From: Nocardioides marmoriginsengisoli
GTDB lineage: Bacteria > Actinomycetota > Actinomycetes > Propionibacteriales > Nocardioidaceae
Length of the DNA stretch: 64,000 bases
Reading direction: 5' to 3'
Assembly: GCF_003725695.1 (NCBI RefSeq)
Contig: NZ_RJSE01000008.1
Span: forward strand, 21,801-85,800
Numbering within the stretch: position 1 is the stretch's first letter; each line of letters begins with the position of its first letter. The notes below the pieces were generated by a model that did no database searches, was not told the DNA's origin, and saw nothing but the letters and a program-made list of their open reading frames with translations. Shown here piece after piece: positions 44,368-56,557 of the stretch. Both the position numbers and the translations under genes were made by a program.

Positions 44368-44952
44368 TCACGACGTCGTCCTCGCGAGGAGCTGGTCCAG
44401 GGTGAGGGCGATCCTGGCCGCCACGTCTTCGACGGATCCGTTGCCGTCGACGAGGTGGAGCAGGCCCAGGTCGGCGTAGTGGCGCGTCAGGGGTGCGGTC
44501 TGCGCGGTGTAGAGCTCCTGGCGGCGGCTGATGACCTCGGCGGTGTCATCGGCACGTCCTTGCGACCGGGCGCGGAGCAGGAGCCTCTCGATGAGCACGT
44601 CCTGGTCGACGGCGAGTTCGATGACCGCATCGAGGGCCGAGTCGCTGGGAGCCAGGACGGTCTCGAGCTCGGCGACCTGCTGCAGCGTGCGGGGGTAGCC
44701 GTCGAGAAGGAACCCGGATGCGCAGTCGGACTCGGAGAGCCGGTCGCGGACCATGGTGTTGGTGACCTGGTCGGGGACGTACTCGCCGGCTTCCATGTAC
44801 TCGCGCGCGATGCGCCCCATCGGGGTTTCGGCCGCGACGTTGGCACGGAAGATGTCTCCCGTCGAGATCGCGGGAACCGCCAGGCGACGGGCGATGTGGA
44901 GAGCCTGGGTGCCTTTGCCGGAGCCCGGCGGGCCGATGATGAGCAGGCGCAT
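44368..44952 (-). CDS. adk: Adenylate kinase-type nucleoside monophosphate kinase
   Basis: 194 residues from ATG 44952. P-loop GPPGSGKGTQ at 7-16, STGDIFRANV, LLDGYPRTLQQ and the short LID (RSQGRADDT) without zinc cysteines. It moves phosphate between ATP and AMP. The main adk of actinobacteria lies by secY and map; this copy lies near phnA and arsR, so it may be a second adenylate kinase. A longer start at 45054 has no ribosome site and is rich in Pro. Confidence 0.9.
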   Translation of the reverse strand: MRLLIIGPPGSGKGTQALHIARRLAVPAISTGDIFRANVAAETPMGRIAREYMEAGEYVPDQVTNTMVRDRLSESDCASGFLLDGYPRTLQQVAELETVLAPSDSALDAVIELAVDQDVLIERLLLRARSQGRADDTAEVISRRQELYTAQTAPLTRHYADLGLLHLVDGNGSVEDVAARIALTLDQLLARTTS

Positions 44953-45158
44953 GGTGCTGCCTTTCGTCGTTCGTGCTGGTCGGTCGGGGCGCCATTGCCT
45001 CGGTGAGGGAGGGGTGGGACTAGGAGGTGCGGGCAACGCGCCCCGCGGTGGCACATCCGAAGCCGAGCGCCAGCAGGCGCCAGTCGTCAGATCGCGTGGC
45101 CGGCGCTCAGCCAGTCAGCGCTTCGAAGGCCAGTGCGATCACCTTGTGCGGGCTTCCA

Positions 45159-45491
45159 TCAAAGTGCCGTGCGGGACAGCTCGGGCTCGAGATCCGCCTG
45201 ACTGGCGGCGATACCGGAAAGGATCGACCGGGCTGCGAGCAGCAGGTCACGGACCTCCGGGACGCTCACGGAGTAGAAGACCTCGCCACCTCGCCGATAG
45301 GAGATCACCATCGAGGTGCGACGCAGGACAGCCAGCTGCTGGGACAGGTTGCTCGGCTCGATCGCAATCGCCTCGAGGAACTCGTGCACGGCGTGGTCGC
45401 GTTCCGAGAGCAGCTCCAGGATCCGGATCCGTGCGGGATGCCCGAGGGTCTTGAAGAACTCGGCCTTCGCTTGGTACAGCGGAACTCCCAC
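45159..45491 (-). CDS. ArsR/SmtB-family transcriptional regulator
   Basis: 110 residues. Winged helix: KTLGHPARIRILELLSER, then EPSNLSQQLAVLRRTSMVIS and the wing YRRGGEVFYSV. No Cys or typical metal-ligand cluster is present, so it is unlikely to be a thiol metal sensor. A palindrome 50 bases upstream (45541-45560) is a good autoregulatory operator. The target may be the gene itself, the adjacent adk or something elsewhere. Confidence 0.9.
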   Translation of the reverse strand: MGVPLYQAKAEFFKTLGHPARIRILELLSERDHAVHEFLEAIAIEPSNLSQQLAVLRRTSMVISYRRGGEVFYSVSVPEVRDLLLAARSILSGIAASQADLEPELSRTAL

Positions 45492-45540
45492 GACGTTCCT
45501 TCCCTGGTGTGCATCGGGATCAGGTGGTCAGCGTTCCACG

Positions 45541-45560
45541 ACTTGAGAATGTTTTCAAGT
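45541..45560 (+). promoter_or_regulatory. Palindromic operator upstream of arsR
   Basis: ACTTGAGAA-TG-TTTTCAAGT: two 9-base arms with one mismatch around TG. It fits the dyad shape of ArsR-family operators and lies 50 bases before the arsR start. Confidence 0.55.
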
Positions 45561-45774
45561 CATGGTGTTCCTCCGACCGAGCCACCCGAGGGTGCCGTGG
45601 TCCTGCCGCGTCGTACGGCGGTTTCGTCGCGGCGTCCGCCCTGCCCCCAGATCTGGGGTCTTTTCGCTGGTCAGAGGCGTCTTCGGTCCGATTCGTGGTC
45701 TGCCGCCACCTACCTTCGCGGTGGCACGGCGGCGCGGGGGAAGGCGTGGGAGGCAGCTCCCGGAGGTGGACGGC

Positions 45775-46449
45775 ATGGACAGTGGGTCCGCGAACGAGGC
45801 GGGTGCCGGGCACTGGCGCGTCGCTGTCGTGGAGGACCACCTGCTCCAGCGCCGGGGGCTGGTGTCGGTACTCCGGGCGCAGCGCGGCGTGCGCGTCGTC
45901 CACGAGGGCGAGAGCCTGCCCGACCTCGTCGGCTGGCTCGCCGCTGGGAGTGCGGCGTCCGCGCCCGATCTGCTCGCCCTCGACCTGCACGTCGATCGCG
46001 GGCTCAGCGTCGACCCGGACGTCGTCCGCGGGCTCGTGCGGGACGGGATCAAGGTCCTGGTCGTCTCGGAGATGACGTCCCTGCCGCTGGTGCGCCAGGT
46101 GCTGCGCGCCGGGGCGACCGGGGTCGTCAGCAAGCGGGACTCGATCGCCGACGTCGTCGCCGCGACCCGGACCGTCCTCGGTGGCGGTCGCTGGATGACC
46201 CGCGAGCTCGGTGAGTTCCTCGCGCGCGAGGGCGACCGTCCGGCGCTCAGCGATCAGGAGGAACGCGCGCTGGTGCTGTACGCCTCCGGCAGCACGATCG
46301 ACCAGGTCGCGACCGCGCTCGGGGTGAAACGAGAGACCGCGAAGACCTACGTCGACCGGGTCAAGTCCAAGTACGCCGCAGCGGGACGCCCGCTGCGCAC
46401 CAAGGTCGACCTGGCCCGTACGGCGCTCGCCGACGGCTACCTGGACTAG
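45775..46449 (+). CDS. LuxR-type response regulator
   Basis: 224 residues from ATG 45775 behind GGAGGTGG. Receiver domain with VVEDH (19-23), phosphoacceptor Asp70 (LLALDLHVDRG), and GATGVVSKRD. C-terminal helix-turn-helix SDQEERALVLYASGSTIDQV, then GVKRETAKTYVDRVKSKY. An in-frame GTG at 45721 is possible. No histidine kinase is adjacent. A membrane protein follows after 130 bases; the two have similar TACCTT -10 boxes, but co-regulation is only a guess. Confidence 0.88.
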   Translation: MDSGSANEAGAGHWRVAVVEDHLLQRRGLVSVLRAQRGVRVVHEGESLPDLVGWLAAGSAASAPDLLALDLHVDRGLSVDPDVVRGLVRDGIKVLVVSEMTSLPLVRQVLRAGATGVVSKRDSIADVVAATRTVLGGGRWMTRELGEFLAREGDRPALSDQEERALVLYASGSTIDQVATALGVKRETAKTYVDRVKSKYAAAGRPLRTKVDLARTALADGYLD

Positions 46450-46579
46450 GCCACTCTGCGCGGAGCAGGCGGCCCGACGCGTCTCGGCGAGGACGTGGTG
46501 TCCCCCGATCGTGGGACAAATGAGCGCTGGGCCTCGGAAGCGACCCACGGCTGCGTCGCCCGTTGCCTACCTTCCTGTC

Positions 46580-48508
46580 GTGTTCCAGGGATCAGGTCTC
46601 GCGCGTGGCGCTGCGGTGCTCGGCACCGTTGGTGCCGCGCTTGCCGCCGTGCTCCTCGTCGGCGGACCGTCCACGGCGGCCGACCATCCCGACCCGGTCA
46701 CGATCCTGCTGCCCTCGGGGCAGGGCGTCGAGCTCGACCCGGACTCGCTCACGGTCAAGGTGCACACCGGCGCGAAGGGCACGCCGGTCGACAAGGTCGA
46801 TGACTTCGGCCTCGATCTGGTGCTGTTCCGCTGCTCGTACGCCGTCGCCTCGGACGGCACCGTCTCGTGCAGTCTCGGCCGCCGCCCCGCTCCCACTCCC
46901 TCGCCCCCGCCCACTCCGGTCCCGTCGCCGCCCCCGGCCGTCGACCCGACCAAGGCCCCGGCGGTCCCGCAGGGCGGGAGCTCCGCGAGCGACGACGCCG
47001 GCGACGACAACAGTGCAGCGGTGGACGACGCCGGCGACGACGCGGTCGGTGCTCGCACCACTCCGGAGGTCCCCGCCGGCGGTGCCGGCGAGAAGGCCGA
47101 CATCCCGGTTGCCGGCGGTGCGCCCCGGGTGGAGGCCGGCGACGGCGACGGCGACGCTCCCAGCGCCTACGGCAAGGCCGCACCGCTCTCGCAGAAGGCG
47201 ATCCTCGACCTCGGCGTCACCGGCTTCGCGGTGCTGGCGCTCATCGGCGGCTCCGGTCTCGCTGCCGCCAGCGGCCGCACCTGGCGCAAGCGCTACCCGC
47301 CCGGCGCGGAGGATTCCGAGGGGTCGGTGCTGGTCGCGGACAACGGGATGTACGAGTTCGACCCTGATCGCGCCGGGCCCGGCGACCACTCGCGCTGGTG
47401 GCGTCTGCTGACCGGATGGCTGATCCTCGACCGCCTGTCGCGCTCGCTGCCGAAGGACCTGTCGTTGCGGGCGCCGCTGCTCGCCAGGATCGCGGCCGAC
47501 GGTTCCTACCTGCGCGCGATCCTCGGAGTGACCTGGCTGGTGGTGCCGGTCGCCGCCCTGGTGGTCGGCGTACGCGCAGCGTCGTACACCGACGGCCTGC
47601 CGCTGCCGCCGTCCGTGCTGCTGACCGCCGCCCTGATCTGCCTGGGTGTTCTCGACGCGTCCGCCGGACTGCTCGGTGTCGCCGGTTTCGCCTTCGGGGT
47701 CCTCCTCTGGGGTCCGGGAGACCTGGGATTCGCGCCGAGCCTGCGGTCGTTCCTGGGGTTGGCCGCGCTGTGGTTCGCGATCCCGCTGATCGCCTCCGCG
47801 TCGCGGCCGCTGCGACGTACCCGGGAGCTCGGTGCGATGCACACCTGGGACCGCCTCGCGGACGGGGTGATCGCGGCGCTGGTCAGCGGGTGGGCGGTGC
47901 AGGGCGCGGTGGGCGGCATGGCGGGGCTCTCCGGTCGGCAGTCCCCGATCGACCCGTACGCCGACCGGATCGCCGTCGTGGTGATGGCGGCCGTGCTGGT
48001 CCGGGTCGTCCTCGAGGAGATCAGCACCCGGCTGTTCCCGGAACGCCTCACGGTGGTCGACACCGGGATCCTTCCCGAGCCCTCGGCCGGTCGGGCCGTG
48101 GCGGCGGCGCTGGTGCGGACCGCCGTGTTCGTCTTCGTCGCGGAGCCGTTCGTCGGGAACTCGTGGCAGCTCTGGGTCGGCGGTGCGGTCTTCGTGCTCC
48201 CGTCGCTGCTCGGCCTGCTGTCCGATCGCTTCCCGAACTCCGAGCTGCTCTACCGGGCGTTGCCGCGCGGTGTCGCGATGGTGCTGTTCATGCTGGTCGT
48301 CGGGATGCTGGCCTCGAGCTGGGCCAGCACGACGCTCACCGGACCGGACGTGGTGCGCAACGGGTTCGTCCTGCTCGCCCTTCCCGGCCTGGTGGTCTCG
48401 TTGCTGTCCCTGGTCGGACGCGACGGGCCGGCGCCTGCGCGCTCGTGGCGCAACGAGTTGCTCGGTCTCGTCGTGGTGGCGGTCGGCGTCGCGCTGGTGC
48501 TCGGCTGA
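46580..48508 (+). CDS. Large polytopic membrane protein with disordered N-terminal domain
   Basis: 642 residues from GTG 46580, which lies 6 bases after TACCTT (46568-46573); an ATG at 46511 is also in frame. After an N-terminal membrane segment comes an extracellular stretch with VTILLPSGQGVELDPDSLTV, a Pro-rich and Asp/Gly/Ala-rich linker (about 115-215), a single helix near residue 220, and then about nine membrane helices in the last 350 residues. No catalytic motif is recognised. It may be a transporter or scaffold. No close family known to me. Confidence 0.7.
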   Translation: MFQGSGLARGAAVLGTVGAALAAVLLVGGPSTAADHPDPVTILLPSGQGVELDPDSLTVKVHTGAKGTPVDKVDDFGLDLVLFRCSYAVASDGTVSCSLGRRPAPTPSPPPTPVPSPPPAVDPTKAPAVPQGGSSASDDAGDDNSAAVDDAGDDAVGARTTPEVPAGGAGEKADIPVAGGAPRVEAGDGDGDAPSAYGKAAPLSQKAILDLGVTGFAVLALIGGSGLAAASGRTWRKRYPPGAEDSEGSVLVADNGMYEFDPDRAGPGDHSRWWRLLTGWLILDRLSRSLPKDLSLRAPLLARIAADGSYLRAILGVTWLVVPVAALVVGVRAASYTDGLPLPPSVLLTAALICLGVLDASAGLLGVAGFAFGVLLWGPGDLGFAPSLRSFLGLAALWFAIPLIASASRPLRRTRELGAMHTWDRLADGVIAALVSGWAVQGAVGGMAGLSGRQSPIDPYADRIAVVVMAAVLVRVVLEEISTRLFPERLTVVDTGILPEPSAGRAVAAALVRTAVFVFVAEPFVGNSWQLWVGGAVFVLPSLLGLLSDRFPNSELLYRALPRGVAMVLFMLVVGMLASSWASTTLTGPDVVRNGFVLLALPGLVVSLLSLVGRDGPAPARSWRNELLGLVVVAVGVALVLG

Positions 48509-48568
48509 CGTCGGCTCCGGCGCACGTATCGCGGAGCTCCCGGCGAGGCGATCGAGCGCTCGACGGTG

Positions 48569-49357
48569 CTAGGCCGAACCGGTCGCGGCGGGCTCTATGT
48601 GCTTGCGGCGGGCGAGGACCAGGAGGGCGATCAGGAGGTAGGCGAGGATTGCGAAGCCGGAGCCGGCGTACCCCTTCTGGTCGACGATGATCGCGGTCCC
48701 GGTCAGGAGCGAGAAGTCGAAGAGGCCGTGCAGGACCGAGTTCAGCACGTTGCCGCCCGACGCCCGGCGGGTCAGGTAGAAGAAGTAGCCGGCGAAGCTG
48801 ACCACGATCGCCTGCTGCACGGCCTGGCCGCCCGAGCTGAGCGCGTTCGTCAGGTGCACGGCGCCGAAGGCGATGCTCGACCAGAGCGCCACCTTGCCCT
48901 CGGTCAGGCCGTGCTCCCGGAAGACGGTGACGCCGATTCCCCGGAACATGCCCTCCTCGCCCCAGCCGACGAACTGGGTGGCGACGAAGAGCGCCAGCGC
49001 GAAGCCGAGACCCTTGTCGCCGAGGTCGGCGTAGTCGATGGCCCCCAGGAGGCAGATCGCCAGGATGATCGGCACCGCCCAGACCCACCGCTGCGTCGGG
49101 CGGTCGTCGCTCAGCACCGGCTTGAGCCAGCCCAGGTAGGCGATCACGCCGTACGTGAAGATGAGCGCTGCGCCCAGCGGGATCCACATGTTGACGATCA
49201 CGTCGCGGGTGGTCGTGAAGCCGTCGCCGGCGTCGAAGACCTCCTGCGCGAGGCGGCCGCCGCCCTGGATGATCGCCAGGTAGACGGCCGCTACTGCGGC
49301 AAACCCTGCATAGCTGAGGCGCCGGCCGGCAGCGGGCGATGTGTCCGGATTCGTCAT
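48569..49357 (-). CDS. CPBP family intramembrane glutamic endopeptidase
   Basis: 262 residues with about seven membrane helices. EExxxR is at 134-139 (GWGEEGMFRG), and the two later motifs FGAVHLTN (His168) and NSVLHGLFD (His210) complete the Abi/CPBP active site. TAGCGT (minus strand 49369-49364) precedes the ATG by 6 bases. Divergent from the surface-protein and transporter operon; it may process a neighbour, but that is a guess. Confidence 0.9.
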   Translation of the reverse strand: MTNPDTSPAAGRRLSYAGFAAVAAVYLAIIQGGGRLAQEVFDAGDGFTTTRDVIVNMWIPLGAALIFTYGVIAYLGWLKPVLSDDRPTQRWVWAVPIILAICLLGAIDYADLGDKGLGFALALFVATQFVGWGEEGMFRGIGVTVFREHGLTEGKVALWSSIAFGAVHLTNALSSGGQAVQQAIVVSFAGYFFYLTRRASGGNVLNSVLHGLFDFSLLTGTAIIVDQKGYAGSGFAILAYLLIALLVLARRKHIEPAATGSA

Positions 49358-49436
49358 GGAGGGACGCTAGCAGCGCCCGGGGGTGTCACGCCTGGGCACA
49401 CGGTCTCCGGCGGGTGCCCGGATGCCGGTGTGACGC

Positions 49437-49466
49437 TTGACACCCATCGTGGAATCGGCTTAATTA
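49437..49466 (+). promoter_or_regulatory. Promoter of the surface-protein and Liv operon
   Basis: TTGACA (49437-49442), 18-base spacer, TAATTA (49461-49466), 7 bases before the ATG at 49474. It is near consensus and should be strong and leaderless. It is also the most AT-rich spot nearby. Confidence 0.7.
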
Positions 49467-49473
49467 TTTACCT

Positions 49474-50796
49474 ATGAAGGCGGTTTCGCGGCGTCGCGCC
49501 CTGGGTGTCTCGGTGTGCACGGCGATCCCGGCTGTCCTTCTCGGTCTCGGCGCGACGCCGGCGCACGCCGAGGCGAGCTTCAACGCCCGGGTCGACGCCC
49601 AGGTCTTCCACGTCACCATCACCAACGACAAGGGCTCGATCCCGACACTCCCGCAGATCGACGCCGGGCTCGGCACCGCGCAGGCGACGTTCACCAGCTT
49701 CGGCGGCGGGGTCGCGCGGGCGGCTTCCCCGGACGCCGGCTCGGCGGCCAGCGTGCCCGCTCTGCTCGGGGCGCTCGTGCCGACACTGATCCCCAAGCCG
49801 CTGCCGTTCCCGTTCCCGTCGATCTCGATCCCGGGCGACATCACGGTGCAGGCCGGCGAGAAGCCGGCGAAGGTCGCCACCGGGCCCTACGCGCTCACGG
49901 CCGCCGTCACCGAGAACACCTCGGAATCGCGGGCGACGCTCGGCGGTGCCCTCGACGAGGACAACGGCGTGCTGAACACGGTGAGCACCGCGAAGATCAC
50001 GGTCGACGACGACCGGGTCACCGCCACCGCCACGAGCATCGTCGACGCGGTGCGGATCAACGGGCTCGTCTCGCTCGGCCGGGTCCAGAGCAAGGTCGAG
50101 GTCGTGCGGGACCCGGACGGAAAGATCCACCGGACGTCCGACACCAAGATCGGGCTGCTCGAGATCGCCGGGCTGACCCTGGAGTACAAGAACGACCAGT
50201 TCGTCACCCCGATCGGCAACCTCCCGATCTCGCTCAAGCAGGTCGGCAAGCTGCTCTCCACCGCGACCCGCGGCCTGGTCGAGCTCCAGGTCGTCGACGC
50301 CCAGGAGACCGACAAGGGGATGATCTCGGGCAGCCTCCGGCTGATCCAGACGGTCCCGCCGCCGCCGAAGTGCATCGCGATCCCGCTGCCGACCCCGATC
50401 GTCAGCGGCGTCACCTACTGCGGCACCACCACCGTGGTCTACGACCTGGGCAAGGCGAGCGCCTCGATCGACTACGCGGTCCTCCCCGACGAGGGCGACG
50501 GTGACGGTGGCGGTGGCACGGTGACGCCGCCGGGGACCGGCCCGGTCCTCCCGGACACCCCGCTCCTCCCGTCCGGCGATCTTCCGGTCACGTCCCCGCC
50601 GCTGATCCCGGGTGCGCTGGAGCCGGCCCTCCCGGTCCTGACCCCGCCCCTCGACGACCCGTTGCTACTCGGGGTGCGCGCCCGGTTCGTCGACATGTCG
50701 AACCTCTACCTGGCGGTCGCCGGGTTCGCCGTGCTGCTGCTCCTCTCATCCACCTGCATCCGCCTACTGGGAGTGCGAAACAAATGGACCTCATGA
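49474..50796 (+). CDS. Exported, C-terminally anchored surface protein
   Basis: 440 residues. Signal peptide to about residue 32 (VSRRRALGVSVCTAIPAVLL, ending AHAE). The body is a beta-rich domain (FNARVDAQVFHVTITNDKGS, ITVQAGEKPAKVATGPYALT), resembling secreted proteins called choice-of-anchor type. A Pro/Asp-rich stalk (about 345-405) leads to a C-terminal membrane helix (NLYLAVAGFAVLLLLSSTCI) and a short basic tail. It is the first gene of a seven-gene operon with an ABC transporter. It has no known catalytic motif; binding or capture of a substrate is plausible. Confidence 0.78.
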   Translation: MKAVSRRRALGVSVCTAIPAVLLGLGATPAHAEASFNARVDAQVFHVTITNDKGSIPTLPQIDAGLGTAQATFTSFGGGVARAASPDAGSAASVPALLGALVPTLIPKPLPFPFPSISIPGDITVQAGEKPAKVATGPYALTAAVTENTSESRATLGGALDEDNGVLNTVSTAKITVDDDRVTATATSIVDAVRINGLVSLGRVQSKVEVVRDPDGKIHRTSDTKIGLLEIAGLTLEYKNDQFVTPIGNLPISLKQVGKLLSTATRGLVELQVVDAQETDKGMISGSLRLIQTVPPPPKCIAIPLPTPIVSGVTYCGTTTVVYDLGKASASIDYAVLPDEGDGDGGGGTVTPPGTGPVLPDTPLLPSGDLPVTSPPLIPGALEPALPVLTPPLDDPLLLGVRARFVDMSNLYLAVAGFAVLLLLSSTCIRLLGVRNKWTS

Positions 50797-51184
50797 ACTT
50801 CGCCCGTACCTACTGGGACCGCATCGCCGCCGTCCTCTGCATGATCGCCGGGGCGGTGCTCCTCGTGCTCGGCTGGCAGGGCGTGAGCGACACCGCCTAC
50901 CCGGCGGCCCAGATCCCGTACGTCGTCTCCGACGGCCTCGGCGGGCTCTTCCTCCTCGGCCTCGCGGCGCTGCTCTGGCTCTCGGCCGACCTGCGCGACG
51001 AGTGGACCAAGCTCGACGGCCTGGACCAGCACCTGGAGAAGCTGATCGAGCTGAGCGGCGCCGTCGTCCCGGACGCCGACCAGGTCGCTCCGGCGGCACC
51101 CGCCCGCGGCCGGTCGATGGCGCGTGCCCCCCGTGCTCAGAAGGCGGCCCGCGACGAGGCGGATGCGGCCGCGGAGGACATCGG

Positions 51185-51188
<4 letters not shown>
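50784..51188 (+). CDS. Small membrane protein with two helices
   Basis: 134 residues. Two membrane helices (IAAVLCMIAGAVLLVLG and GLGGLFLLGLAALLWLSADL) followed by a basic, Ala-rich cytosolic tail. Start ATG 50784, overlapping the previous gene by 13 bases (or ATG 50793, as ATGA). Part of the transporter operon; role unknown. Confidence 0.75.
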
Positions 51189-55860
<4,672 letters not shown>

Positions 55861-55861
<1 letters not shown>

Positions 55862-56550
55862 TGCTGGTCCTGGACAAGCTCTCCGCGGGGTACGGCTCCA
55901 CGCAGGTGCTGCGCGAGGTCACGATGGCGGTCCCGGCGGGCTCGGTGGTCGCGCTCCTCGGCGCCAACGGTGCCGGCAAGACCACGCTGCTGCGGACGGT
56001 CTCCGGGCTCATCAAGCCGATGAGCGGGCGGGTCACGCTCGACGGCGAGGACATCACCGGCCGCGCCCCGCACCAGCTGGTGGCTCGCGGGCTCTGCCAC
56101 GTGCCCGAGGGCCGCGGCGTCTTCCCGGCGCTGACGGTGGCGGACAACCTGCTGGTCCAGTCGCCGGACGGGCAGACGGCGGAGGCGACCGAGCTGGCCA
56201 TCGAGGCCTTCCCCCGTCTCGGCCAGCGGCTGACCCAGGTCGCCGGCACGATGTCCGGTGGTGAGCAGCAGATGCTCGCTCTGGCCCGTGCCTACGTCCA
56301 GTCGCCCAGCCTGGTCCTCCTCGACGAGGTGTCGATGGGCCTGGCGCCCAAGATCGTGGACGAGATCTTCGAGTTCCTGGAGCGCCTGGCGCTGCGCGGT
56401 GCGAGCCTGCTCCTGGTTGAGCAGTACGTGACCCGGGCACTGGCCGTCTGCGACTACGTCTACCTGCTCAACAAGGGTTCGGTCGCGTTCGCCGGGGAGC
56501 CGGCCGAGCTCGACGCCGAAGAGGTCTTCGCGAGCTACACCGGCGCCTGA
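55861..56550 (+). CDS. ABC transporter ATPase, LivF type
   Basis: 229 residues from GTG 55861 in a TAGTG overlap. Walker A GANGAGKTTLLR, signature MSGGEQQMLALAR, Walker B LVLLDEVSMGLAP, His loop LLVEQYV. LivF-type. Last gene of the seven-gene unit, ending 7 bases before the convergent fusion gene. Confidence 0.93.
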
Positions 56551-56557
56551 GCCGACC

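Noticed and set aside
48569-49357. Immunity or abortive-infection gene of a bacteriocin or phage-defence system
   Set aside because: CPBP proteases can have that role, but no bacteriocin, toxin or defence gene is adjacent.
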